A DNA stretch of 64,000 bases from Geothrix sp. (lineage in GTDB: Bacteria; Acidobacteriota; Holophagae; Holophagales; Holophagaceae). Shown here piece by piece: positions 1 through 7,725 of this stretch. A model generated the notes under the pieces. It searched no databases, was not told where the DNA came from, and saw only the letters and a list, made by a program, of their open reading frames with translations. Numbering within the stretch: the stretch's first letter is position 1; the number at the start of each line of letters is the position of its first letter. The stretch is taken from the NCBI GenBank assembly GCA_030681515.1, contig JAUXSE010000017.1:1-64000 (forward strand), read 5' to 3'. A program made the translations under genes and the position numbers.

Positions 1-111
1 GTGCCCCCAAAACCCGTGTAGGGAGGATGCCCGTTTCGGGGCAGCGCCTACGGACACAAACTGGTTGGGTCCTTACTGTGACTCACCAAGCAAGCGCCCG
101 CTCAAGTACAC
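1..111 (-). ncRNA. tracrRNA of the type II-C CRISPR system (3' end may lie outside the window)
   Basis: On the minus strand, positions 111-76 read nearly the same as the CRISPR repeat: GTGTACTTGAGCGGGCGCT, then a degenerate stretch, then CACAG. This is a 36-nt anti-repeat able to pair with a crRNA transcribed from the minus strand of the array. It is followed by TAAGGACC and, further on, GCGCTGCCCC. These resemble the TAAGGCC and GCTCTGCCCC parts of the Neisseria meningitidis tracrRNA as I remember it. A small TGCCC/GGGCA hairpin (28-43) and a GGGTTTT stretch near position 9 may mark the 3' end. The RNA would guide Cas9 by pairing with crRNA. The 3' limit is uncertain because the window starts here. 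Confidence 0.75.
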
Positions 112-115
112 GAGC

Positions 116-146
116 GTATGATTCCAGCAACCGTTGCAAACATCAA
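116..146 (-). promoter_or_regulatory. Candidate tracrRNA promoter
   Basis: On the minus strand a TTGATG (146-141) stands 19 bp before TCATAC (121-116). Initiation about 7 nt further on would start the RNA near 109, just at the anti-repeat. The match to a sigma70 promoter is weak and the spacer is long, so this is inference from position. If real, the promoter lies immediately upstream of the preferred cas9 start at 157 and would overlap the cas9 leader. Confidence 0.35.
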
Positions 147-156
147 GGGGTTTCCC

Positions 157-3100
157 ATGCCAGGTCCAGGCGAGATTGGAACCATTCTGGGATTGGATCT
201 GGGCACGGCATCGGTCGGATGGTGTGTCCTCGAAGCGGCCTGGGATCCCGGCACCAAGGGGTGGGTTCCTCACGCCATCCTGGGAATGGGCTCGCGCATT
301 TTCGACGCGGGGACCGAAGGCAGCGCTTCGGATATTGAGCGAGGCAAGGATGTCAGCCGAGGCGTAGCCCGACGACAGGCCCGGGGCCTGCGAAGGGGGT
401 TGGCCAGGCGGGCAGGCCGGATGCACGACCTGTTTCTCGCACTCGTGGGTGGGAGCCTGCTCCCGAAAGAAGGGGACCTCAGGCAACCGCTGTCCTTGAG
501 GATTTTCCAGACCCTCAAGGCGCTGGATGCCTCCCTGCTGGCGGCGGGGGAAGATCCGATTCGTCTCCCCTATGCGCTCCGGGCAAAGGCCCTGGCTGGG
601 CAACTCGAACCTTTTGCGCTGGGGCGGGCCCTCTATCACCTTGGCCAGCGCCGGGGATTCAAGAGCAATCGCAAGGCTGCCCGGAAAGAAGGCGAAGAAG
701 AAACAGGCAAGGTGCGAGGAGGCATCGAAACTCTGCGGCAACGCATGGCAAGCGAATCCGCTCCCACGCTGGGGAGGTTGTTCTCCAGACACAACCCCGA
801 GGATCATTCGGCTTCACCCAATCACAGAATCCGGGGGCGCTACACCTCCCGCGACATGATCGAGGCTGAGTTCGAGGCCATCTGGGCAGAACAGGCCAAC
901 CATCATCCCCAACTCTTGACGCCAGCGTTGAAAGCGAGGGTGCACAAGTGCATTTTCTTCCAGCGCCCCCTCAAGAGCGCGGAGGATCTGGTCGGTTGGT
1001 GCTCCCTGGAACAGGGCCGTTGGGTGAAGATCCGCAAAACCCACCGCAGGGATGGGCGGCCCCTTGACACTCCAACCTGGGTTCCGGTCTACAAGGCTCC
1101 TCGCCGCATGCCGTTGGCCCATCCTAAGGCCCAGCGGTTCCGCATCCTTCAGAAGGTCAACGACCTGAAAATTCTCTGGAATGACGGAACGACCGCGGAA
1201 CCAGACGCGGCCCAGCGGCAATGGCTCCTCGACGGACTTGATCAGGGAGACATGTCCTTCGTGGCGATGAAAGCCCAATGGGGGATTGGCCGCCGGGGGA
1301 AGCTGAATCTGGCTGAAGGCCCAGCCAAGGGGTTGCCTGGAAATCGGACCTTCGCCCGCATCGAAAAGGCGGCTCCCGGTTTCTGGGATCGGCTGGATGG
1401 GGAGCGGAGGGAGTCCTTGATCCGGGCCATGCGCCATGCTGAAGACTCCGTCCAGTTCGCCGCGTCCCTGCAAAGTGACTGGTTACTCGCCCCGGGCGAA
1501 GCCGCCAAGCTGGCAGATACATCCCTGGAGGAAGGCTACCTCTCCCTCTCGCGCCAGGCCGTGGAGAAATTGCTGCCCTGGTTGGAACGCGGCGTTCCTT
1601 ATTCCACCGCAGTCAAGCAGGTCTATGGCGAGGAGCCAGCGCAGAAACCGGTAGACAAACTTCCCCGTGTCATCGAAGCCTTCCCGGCGCTTCGCAATCC
1701 CATGGTGGCGCGAACCTTGACTGAGCTCCGCAAGGTGGTCCATGCAGTCATCCGTGCGTGGGGCAAGCCCGTCGCCATCCGCATCGAGCTGGCCCGGGAT
1801 CTCAAAAAAAGCCGCGATATCCGGGCCAGCATCTCAAAGAAGATCGCGGACCGGACCAAGAATCGCGACAAGGCGCGAGAGGCCATTCGCCCTCTGAAAT
1901 CAGATCCGAAAGGACGGGATATCGAGAAGTACCTGCTCTGGGAGGAGTGCGGCGGCCCCATGGCGCTGTGCCCGTACACCGGGAAGCCAATTACGCTTCA
2001 CGAACTGTTCCAGGAAAGCAGTCCGTGGGATGTCGAGCACATCATCCCCTTCAGCAAGTCCCTGGACGATTCCTTTGCCAACAAGACCCTTTGCTGGGCG
2101 GAACACAACCGGAATGTGAAACGGAACCGTGCGCCCATGGAAGCCTACGCCCCGGAGGCCATGGCCGATATGCTGGGCCGCGTCGAAAACTGGCCAGACG
2201 GGCCCGGGAAAACGGTGAAACTCCAGCGGTTCCGGCAGACGGAACTGGACGGGGATTTCATCTCCTCCCAATTGAACGACACGGCCCACGCCAGCCGTCT
2301 GGCCTGCCAGTACCTTGCCTTGCTGTACGGTGGGCTATGGGATGGAGAGGCCCGCCGCATCTACGCATCCAAAGGGCAGGTGACCGCCATGCTGCGGGGG
2401 CTTTGGGATCTCAACCCCTTGCTCGGCGGCCGCGAGAAGAATCGCCAGGATCATCGCCATCATGCACTGGACGCGCTGGTCATCGCCGTGACCAGCCCGG
2501 CGGCCCTCAAGGCCTTGTCGGACGCATCCCGCACGGGGTGGGAGTCACATCGCTCCCGCTTCGCCACCTTTGCCCTCCCCTGGGCAGATTTCGCGAGGGA
2601 CGCCTCGGCGGCGCTGGAGGCCATCACCATCAGCCGCCGTGTCCGCAGGAAACTGCAGGGGCGCATCCACAAGGACACGATCTACGGGGTGGACGGCGAC
2701 AGCCTGATCCAGCGGATTCGCGTGGAGGAGCTGAGCGCCAAGGACATAGTGAAGATCGTGGACCCCGAGATCCGGCGGCGAGTGGAGATCCGGTTGGAGG
2801 AACTTGGCAGTGCTGATCCCAAGAAGGCCTTCAAGGAGGCCAAGGACCACCCCTACATGCTGAGCAAGGATGGACGCCAGATCCCCATCCACCGGGTCCG
2901 GATCAAGGTATCCGGCACCGTCATGCCCGTGGGGCAGGGACATCGCCTGCGCCAGGTGGAATCCGACGCCAACCACCACATGACCATCCACGAGGCCCAG
3001 GACGCCAGGGGCCGGACCGTATGGAAAGCCGAGGTCGTGTCACAGTTCGAGGCCCTGCGCCGCCATGCGGCGAGTGAACCGGTGATCCGGCGAGGGGAGG

Positions 3101-3351
3101 GATTCGTCATGTCCCTGCGTTCGGGGGACACGGTGCAGTACTCAGAAAACGGTGTGCTGAAGGCTGCATGGATTCGCACGGTGCAGTCCAATTTCCAGAT
3201 CGGATTGGTTTCACATTTGGATGCAAGACTGAAAAAGGACCAAGCGAAAGACGGGGAGTATTTTATGGTCGCCCCTTCTCGTGCTCGTGAATTGGGCCTT
3301 CAGAAAACCCAAGTAAATCCACTAGGTCAAACCCGTATCTCCCGTGACTGA
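157..3351 (+). CDS. cas9: CRISPR-associated endonuclease Cas9, type II-C
   Basis: RNA-guided DNA endonuclease of 1064 aa, in the size range of compact II-C Cas9 proteins. RuvC-I is ILGLDLGTASVGW with D14. An arginine-rich bridge helix (GVARRQARGLRRGLARR) follows. RuvC-II is IRIELARD with E544. The HNH core is DVEHIIPFS with H628 and a downstream asparagine-rich segment. RuvC-III is HHALDAL with H769 and D772. All catalytic residues are present, so the protein should be active. The ATG at 157 is preferred because AAGGGG precedes it by 8 nt. An in-frame ATG at 118 has no convincing ribosome site and sits against the tracrRNA gene. The gene overlaps cas1 by 8 nt. The PAM cannot be read from sequence. 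Confidence 0.96.
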   Translation: MPGPGEIGTILGLDLGTASVGWCVLEAAWDPGTKGWVPHAILGMGSRIFDAGTEGSASDIERGKDVSRGVARRQARGLRRGLARRAGRMHDLFLALVGGSLLPKEGDLRQPLSLRIFQTLKALDASLLAAGEDPIRLPYALRAKALAGQLEPFALGRALYHLGQRRGFKSNRKAARKEGEEETGKVRGGIETLRQRMASESAPTLGRLFSRHNPEDHSASPNHRIRGRYTSRDMIEAEFEAIWAEQANHHPQLLTPALKARVHKCIFFQRPLKSAEDLVGWCSLEQGRWVKIRKTHRRDGRPLDTPTWVPVYKAPRRMPLAHPKAQRFRILQKVNDLKILWNDGTTAEPDAAQRQWLLDGLDQGDMSFVAMKAQWGIGRRGKLNLAEGPAKGLPGNRTFARIEKAAPGFWDRLDGERRESLIRAMRHAEDSVQFAASLQSDWLLAPGEAAKLADTSLEEGYLSLSRQAVEKLLPWLERGVPYSTAVKQVYGEEPAQKPVDKLPRVIEAFPALRNPMVARTLTELRKVVHAVIRAWGKPVAIRIELARDLKKSRDIRASISKKIADRTKNRDKAREAIRPLKSDPKGRDIEKYLLWEECGGPMALCPYTGKPITLHELFQESSPWDVEHIIPFSKSLDDSFANKTLCWAEHNRNVKRNRAPMEAYAPEAMADMLGRVENWPDGPGKTVKLQRFRQTELDGDFISSQLNDTAHASRLACQYLALLYGGLWDGEARRIYASKGQVTAMLRGLWDLNPLLGGREKNRQDHRHHALDALVIAVTSPAALKALSDASRTGWESHRSRFATFALPWADFARDASAALEAITISRRVRRKLQGRIHKDTIYGVDGDSLIQRIRVEELSAKDIVKIVDPEIRRRVEIRLEELGSADPKKAFKEAKDHPYMLSKDGRQIPIHRVRIKVSGTVMPVGQGHRLRQVESDANHHMTIHEAQDARGRTVWKAEVVSQFEALRRHAASEPVIRRGEGFVMSLRSGDTVQYSENGVLKAAWIRTVQSNFQIGLVSHLDARLKKDQAKDGEYFMVAPSRARELGLQKTQVNPLGQTRISRD

Positions 3352-4234
3352 CCGCGTCCTGGAAGTCGCCGATTCCCCCGCCCGGATCCATGTGGCGCTG
3401 GAATCGCTCCAGGTGGATCAACCCGGGCGGGAGCCGGTCCGGGTGCCACTGGAGGATCTGGCGGTGCTGGTGCTCTCCCACCCCCAGGCCCAGATCACCT
3501 CGGCTGCCCTGCAAGCCATCGCGATGGCGGGAGGCGCCGTGCTGGTCTGCGATGCCAAGCATCAGCCCGCGGGATTGCTGCTGCCGCTGCAAGGGCATTT
3601 CATCCAGGCCGAGCGCATGGCCCGGCAGGCCGCGGCGCCGCTTCCCCTGAAGAAACGGCTCTGGCAGCAGATCATCCAGGCCAAGGTGCTGGCCCAGGCG
3701 GGGCTGCTCCGGGCAGTGCGGGGCAGGGATGAAGGCCTCGGTATCTTGGCCCGGCAGGTCCGTTCCGGGGATGCCGGCAATCTGGAGGCCCAGGCCGCCC
3801 GGCGGTACTGGAAGGCCCTGTTCGGGGATCCGGGATTCAAGCGGGACCGGGAGGCGCCAGACGAGAACCGCTTCCTGAACTATGGGTACGCCGTGCTGCG
3901 GGCGCAGGTGGCCCGCAGCCTTTGCGCCAGCGGACTCCACCCGGCCCTGGGCCTCCAGCATCACAACCGCTATAGCGCCTTCCCCCTGGCCGATGACCTG
4001 ATGGAGCCCTACCGCCCCTTTGTGGATGCGGTGGCGGTGAAGTTGCTGGAGCACCACGGCGCCGAGGCCGACATGACCCGCGAGATCCGGGCGGAGTTGC
4101 TGGGAGTACTGCACGCCCGGGTGTTGCTGGGTGGCGAAAGCCTGCGTTTGTCCCACGCGGTACAGAAAAGCGCCCAGAGCCTCGCGGCGGCCCTCACGGG
4201 CAAGGCCCGGAAGCTCCAGTTCCCTGATCCATGA
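3344..4234 (+). CDS. cas1: CRISPR-associated endonuclease Cas1, type II
   Basis: Integrase subunit of the Cas1-Cas2 adaptation complex that inserts new spacers. It has 296 aa, usual for type II Cas1. The start is GTG, overlapping the cas9 stop by 8 nt. Visible family features are the N-terminal beta domain with LEDLAVLVLSHPQAQIT, then the alpha-helical catalytic domain with NLEAQAARRYW (metal-binding Glu), GLQHHNRYSAFPLADDL (metal-binding His) and DLMEPYRPFVD. It is followed by cas2 with a 4-nt ATGA overlap, so the three genes are translationally coupled. There is no cas4 or csn2, which fits subtype II-C. Confidence 0.95.
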   Translation: MTDRVLEVADSPARIHVALESLQVDQPGREPVRVPLEDLAVLVLSHPQAQITSAALQAIAMAGGAVLVCDAKHQPAGLLLPLQGHFIQAERMARQAAAPLPLKKRLWQQIIQAKVLAQAGLLRAVRGRDEGLGILARQVRSGDAGNLEAQAARRYWKALFGDPGFKRDREAPDENRFLNYGYAVLRAQVARSLCASGLHPALGLQHHNRYSAFPLADDLMEPYRPFVDAVAVKLLEHHGAEADMTREIRAELLGVLHARVLLGGESLRLSHAVQKSAQSLAAALTGKARKLQFPDP

Positions 4235-4563
4235 CCGACCTATCCGGATACCGCGCCATGTGGCTGCTGGCGATGTTCGACCTGCCCGTGGAAACCCCCG
4301 AACTGAAGCGGAGGTACGCCATCTTCAGGAAGGCCCTCCTGAAAGACGGCTTCATGATGTTGCAGTACTCGGTGTACGGCCGATTCTGTGAGAGTGAAGA
4401 CGCTGCCGAGGTCCACAGGAAGCGGGTCCGCCGCTGGGTGCCCGAGGAGGGAGAGGTCCGGGTGTTCGCCCTCACGGATCGCCAGTTCGCCAAGATGGAA
4501 GTCTTCCGGGGGAAACGCCGTGTTCCAGCCGAAGAAGTGCCCCCATTGCTGCAACTCATGTAG
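4231..4563 (+). CDS. cas2: CRISPR-associated protein Cas2
   Basis: Small ferredoxin-like structural subunit of the spacer-integration complex, 110 aa. The N-terminal strand MWLLAMFDLPVET carries the conserved Asp after a hydrophobic strand. It is followed by a helix rich in basic residues (LKRRYAIFRKALLKDG) and the MLQYSVYGR strand typical of Cas2. The ATG overlaps the cas1 stop (ATGA). A 10-bp hairpin follows 16 nt after the stop and separates the cas operon from the array. Confidence 0.94.
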   Translation: MTDLSGYRAMWLLAMFDLPVETPELKRRYAIFRKALLKDGFMMLQYSVYGRFCESEDAAEVHRKRVRRWVPEEGEVRVFALTDRQFAKMEVFRGKRRVPAEEVPPLLQLM

Positions 4564-4579
4564 GGCTCAACGCGAGAGA

Positions 4580-4611
4580 ACCCTCTCCCGATTCAAAAGT
4601 TGGGAGAGGGT
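4580..4611. terminator. Hairpin between cas2 and the CRISPR array
   Basis: ACCCTCTCCC (4580-4589) pairs perfectly with GGGAGAGGGT (4602-4611) around a 12-nt loop. No long U tract follows on either strand; the minus strand has only TTCTCT. It could end the cas mRNA reading rightwards and the pre-crRNA reading leftwards. Confidence 0.5.
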
Positions 4612-4613
4612 CC

Positions 4614-5107
4614 AGTGTACTTGAGCGGGCGCTCTTGGCGGGCCACAGCAAGGCCGGATGGCGGTTCTACTCTGACGCCAGTGTACTTGAGCGGGCGCTC
4701 TTGGCGGGCCACAGCGGTGACTTCCCGCCATCGGTGTTCGCTCCCAGTGTACTTGAGCGGGCGCTCTTGGCGGGCCACAGCCGTCGGATTCAGTGCCCGG
4801 CTTTCCTCTCGAGTGTACTTGAGCGGGCGCTCTTGGCGGGCCACAGCCCGAGGCTGGGGAACATCACCGAGGGCTGAAGTGTACTTGAGCGGGCGCTCTT
4901 GGCGGGCCACAGCATGAAACGGCGGAAGTTCTTGAGGGCAACCAGTGTTCTTGAGCGGGCGCTCTTGGCGGGCCACCGCGACTTCGATCTGGCCCAGCAC
5001 AGCCTCGAGTGTACTTGAGCGGGCGCTCTTGGCGGGCCACAGCACCGGGTCCTCTCGATGGTCACGCGGAAAGTGTACTTGAGCGGGCGCTCTTGGCGGG
5101 CCACAGC
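4614..5107 (-). CRISPR. Type II-C CRISPR array, 8 repeats and 7 spacers
   Basis: Repeats of 36 nt start at 4614, 4680, 4746, 4812, 4878, 4944, 5008 and 5072. In the crRNA sense they begin GCTGTGGCCCGCC and end CTCAAGTACACT. Repeat six (4944-4979) has two substitutions (TAC to TTC and ACAG to ACCG); the others are identical. Spacers one to five are 30 nt; the two at 4980 and 5044 are 28 nt. The anti-repeat of the tracrRNA sets the orientation: crRNA is read from the minus strand, towards cas2. The leader would then be to the right (5108 onward). The repeat 3' end TACACT resembles a -10 box at the place where Neisseria repeats have TACAAT. Confidence 0.97.
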
Positions 5108-5144
5108 ACACAAGGATGGGGCCTCTGTGTTCTATCTTTTCCTA

Positions 5145-5192
5145 ACGGGCGGCTGCGCCTGGGGCTGACCAGCCCCAGGCGCAGCCGCCCGT
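5145..5192. repeat. 22-bp perfect inverted repeat beside the array
   Basis: Positions 5145-5166 and 5171-5192 are perfectly complementary, with a GACC loop and no mismatch. The stem is very GC-rich. It lies 37 bp beyond the last repeat, on the presumed leader side. It has no U tract, so it may be a transcriptional insulator, a repeat-element hairpin or a structured RNA. Nothing coding overlaps it convincingly. Confidence 0.6.
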
Positions 5193-5245
5193 AGATTGAA
5201 ACTGGCGATTTGCGCTTTTTGCCGGGGAATCCATACTGGTTTCCG

Positions 5246-5327
5246 GGGCTGCTAGGGCAGAGAGGTGTGGCAGCTTGCGGAGTCATCCGCCAGTCGGTTC
5301 GGGGGTTCGAATCCCCTCCAGCAGCCC
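5246..5327 (+). other. tRNA-like sequence, not a canonical tRNA
   Basis: The ends GGGCTGCT and AGCAGCCC form an 8-bp acceptor-like stem. Near the 3' end, GGGGGTTCGAATCCCC is a textbook T arm. The middle does not fold as a tRNA: GCGGA-GTCA-TCCGC makes a stable stem with a 4-nt loop where a 7-nt anticodon loop is needed, and the D-arm region is poor. Two extra nucleotides lie between T stem and acceptor. It could be a decayed class II tRNA, an unusual tRNA-like RNA or a remnant attachment site. I could not assign an anticodon. Confidence 0.45.
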
Positions 5328-5352
5328 TCTTCATTCAAAGATCTGGCGGTGT

Positions 5353-5376
5353 CGCGCGGGCCCCGAAACCCGCGCG
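5353..5376. terminator. GC-rich hairpin after the tRNA-like sequence
   Basis: CGCGCGGG (5353-5360) pairs with CCCGCGCG (5369-5376) around CCCCGAAA. There is no U tract. It lies 26 nt after the tRNA-like sequence and could be its terminator. The rest of 5377-5611 shows no gene I can support. Confidence 0.35.
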
Positions 5377-5611
5377 TGGATTGAACGCGCTCGACGGCCT
5401 TCGGAACGGTTTGCGGGGACCACCTCGGCATCTTGCTTGATGGGATAGAGCGAGCCGATCGGAAGCCATCGTGTCCTACCTGCCTCCAGCGGCTCCCGTT
5501 GGAGGGCGCGTTGGGCTGGGCCCTGCCCTGGTCTCCCGGGGCTGAACGGTGCATGACACCGGTGGCAGGCGCCCTGGACGCCCTCCAGGAACCAGTTGAG
5601 CCACCGGTTCG

Positions 5612-6646
5612 CTACCGCCCCACGCTCCAGGCCATCTGGTTCCGGTAGTCCTTCACGAACTGTTTCTGCTCGGGGGAGTAGTTGCAGCCGCCGCCGGTGC
5701 TGGTGGGACCGATGGCCACGAGGCCGAGGTCTATGGTGGCGGGGAAGGTGGCCAGGATGCGGTCCACGGCCTTCTGCGCGGAGTAGCCCCGGGCCAGCAG
5801 ATCGTAGGCGGCCTTGGCGATCAGGCGCCGGATGATGTCCTCGCCGTTGCCGGTGCAGGCCACGGCCCCCTTCGGCCCGGCGTAGATGCCGGCGCCGAAC
5901 ATGGGCACATCGCCCACGCGGCCGTAGAAGGTGATGGTGGTGCCGCCGGTGCTGATGGTGGCGGCGAAGCGGCCCTTGGCGTCGCGGGTGACGCAGCCCA
6001 CGGTATCGGGGGAGCCCAGGGCCTCCTTCAGCGGGGTGGGGAAGTTCCAGCCCTGCTTCCAGTCGTAGCGTTTCCAGGCCTCGATCTGCCGCGGGTCGGA
6101 ACCCTGGAGGATGGCGTGGACGCGCTCGAACCGGGCGCGGTTTTCGGCGCAGGCGGGATCGTAGTCGGGGAAGCCCATGGCCCGGGCGAAGCGGGTGGCG
6201 CCTTCGCCCACGATGAGGAGGTGGGGGGTGTCCATGACCTTCCGCGCCACCCGCACGGGGTTCTTCACGCGCTCGATGGCGGCCACGGCGCCGAAGGCAC
6301 CCGTTTCGCCGTCCATGCAGGCGGCGTCCATCTGGATGGTCTTCCCGTCCAGGCGGATGTTGGCGCCGGTGCCCGCGTTGAAGCGGGGATCATCCTCCAG
6401 GACCACCACGCCCGCCAGGGCGGCGTCCAGGGCGGAGGCGCCGCCCCGGAGGGTTTCCAGCGCCTTCGCCGCCGCGCGGTCCGTGCCGTCCATGCGGGCG
6501 CGGGGGCTGCCGGCGCCGCCGTGGACGACCACCGCGGGGGGCGCGGCAGGGCGCGTGGCAGGGCGCGTGACGGGGGGCGCCGCGGCCAGGAGGGTGGCCA
6601 GGAGGGTGGCCAGGGCGGCGAAGAGCAGGGGGCTGAGGCGTCGCAT
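5612..6646 (-). CDS. Secreted isoaspartyl peptidase / L-asparaginase (Ntn hydrolase)
   Basis: Plant-type asparaginase family of 344 aa. These enzymes cleave isoaspartyl dipeptides or L-asparagine after self-processing into alpha and beta chains. An N-terminal signal peptide (LLFAALATLLATLLAAA) is followed by a Thr/Pro/Ala linker, so the enzyme acts outside the cytoplasm. Family motifs are VVVHGGAGS, FNAGTGANI and GSPDTVGCV. In the last, the Thr after Asp is the expected autocleavage site and nucleophile. GGTTITFYGRVGDVPMFGAG and CTGNGED follow as in the beta chain. It lies 13 nt downstream of moaA on the same strand and may be co-transcribed, although no functional link is obvious. Confidence 0.9.
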   Translation of the reverse strand: MRRLSPLLFAALATLLATLLAAAPPVTRPATRPAAPPAVVVHGGAGSPRARMDGTDRAAAKALETLRGGASALDAALAGVVVLEDDPRFNAGTGANIRLDGKTIQMDAACMDGETGAFGAVAAIERVKNPVRVARKVMDTPHLLIVGEGATRFARAMGFPDYDPACAENRARFERVHAILQGSDPRQIEAWKRYDWKQGWNFPTPLKEALGSPDTVGCVTRDAKGRFAATISTGGTTITFYGRVGDVPMFGAGIYAGPKGAVACTGNGEDIIRRLIAKAAYDLLARGYSAQKAVDRILATFPATIDLGLVAIGPTSTGGGCNYSPEQKQFVKDYRNQMAWSVGR

Positions 6647-6659
6647 GGGTGTCCTTGAA

Positions 6660-7664
6660 TCATCCGCCGATGTGGGACATCTCGACCCGGGGCAGGCCGG
6701 GGGTGTCGGCGCGCCTCAGTTCGGAGTAGCGGTCGGTCCGGCGCGTCCAGTGGGAGGCCAGGAGCGCGGCGATATCGGCGTCGCCGTGGCCGCTCCGGAG
6801 GAAACCCTTGAGATCCAGGCCCTCGCCCGCAAACAGGCAGGTGTAGAGATGGCCCTCGGCGGAGAGGCGCGCGCGGTCGCAGCTGCGGCAGAAGGGCGCG
6901 GTGACGGAGGAAATGAGCCCCACGTTGCCTTTGCCATCGCGGTAGCGCCACCCCTGGGCCACGGCGCCATCCGCGGTGGCGAGGGGCTCCAGCGGCCAGC
7001 GGGCGTGCAGGGCCGCGTGGATGTCGGCGGCGGGGATCACGGACGCCAGCCGCCAGCCGTTGGTGGTGCCCACGTCCATGAACTCGATGAAGCGCAGGGT
7101 GTGGCCCTGCTCCCGGGCGAAGGCGGCGAGATCGAGGATCTCGTCGTCGTTCACGCCGCGCTGGAGCACGCAGTTGAGCTTGAGGGGGCCGAATCCGGCG
7201 GCGCGGGCGGCGTCCAGGCCCGACAGGACCCGGGACAGGGGCAGATCGGTGTCGCTCAGCGCCTGGAAGCGGTCGGGGCGCAGGGTGTCGAGGCTCACGG
7301 TGAGGCGGCGCAGGCCCGCGGTCCGCAGCGCTGGCGCCAGATCCGGAAGCAGGACGCCGTTGGTGGTCAGGGCCAGGTCGTCCAGCCCGGGCACGGCGGA
7401 CAGCATCCGCACCAGGGTCGGAAGCTCCCGGCGCAGGAGGGGCTCACCCCCGGTGAGGCGGACCTTGGTGACGCCCAGCCCCGCGAAGATCCGGGCGAGG
7501 CGGGTGATCTCCTCGAAGCTGAGCAGGGCCGCCCGGGGCAGGAAAGGGTAGTCCGGTCCGAAGACTTCCTTGGGCATGCAATAGGTGCAACGGAAATTGC
7601 AGCGGTCGGTGACCGAGATGCGGAGGGCCCGGAGGGGGCGGCCGAGGGTGTCGAGTGGCTCCAT
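6660..7664 (-). CDS. moaA: GTP 3',8-cyclase MoaA (molybdenum cofactor)
   Basis: Radical SAM enzyme that converts GTP to 3',8-cyclo-GTP, the first step of molybdopterin synthesis. It has 334 aa, the normal length. The N-terminal cluster site is DRCNFRCTYCM with C22, C26 and C29, followed by the SAM-binding TGGEPLLRRE. The C-terminal second cluster is CRSCDRARLSAEGHLYTC. The protein ends in Gly-Gly, as functional MoaA proteins do. GAGAGGAT lies directly before the ATG. No other moa or mob genes are in the window. Confidence 0.96.
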   Translation of the reverse strand: MEPLDTLGRPLRALRISVTDRCNFRCTYCMPKEVFGPDYPFLPRAALLSFEEITRLARIFAGLGVTKVRLTGGEPLLRRELPTLVRMLSAVPGLDDLALTTNGVLLPDLAPALRTAGLRRLTVSLDTLRPDRFQALSDTDLPLSRVLSGLDAARAAGFGPLKLNCVLQRGVNDDEILDLAAFAREQGHTLRFIEFMDVGTTNGWRLASVIPAADIHAALHARWPLEPLATADGAVAQGWRYRDGKGNVGLISSVTAPFCRSCDRARLSAEGHLYTCLFAGEGLDLKGFLRSGHGDADIAALLASHWTRRTDRYSELRRADTPGLPRVEMSHIGG

Positions 7665-7725
7665 ATCCTCTCAGCATAAATTCGTTTCATGCGTCAGAAT
7701 GGATTGTTTGGATGGACCTGACATT

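Noticed and set aside
118-156. Upstream in-frame ATG for cas9 at 118
   Set aside because: No ribosome site, and it overlaps the probable tracrRNA promoter. The ATG at 157 has AAGGGG at good spacing, and residues before it are not Cas9-like.
4593-5113. Long reading frames through the CRISPR array
   Set aside because: They only translate the repeats (for example a repeated AVARQERPLKYT) and have no start or coding signal of their own.
5246-5327. A functional tRNA gene beside the array
   Set aside because: Acceptor stem and T arm are good, but no 7-nt anticodon loop or normal D arm can be formed, so it is listed as tRNA-like.
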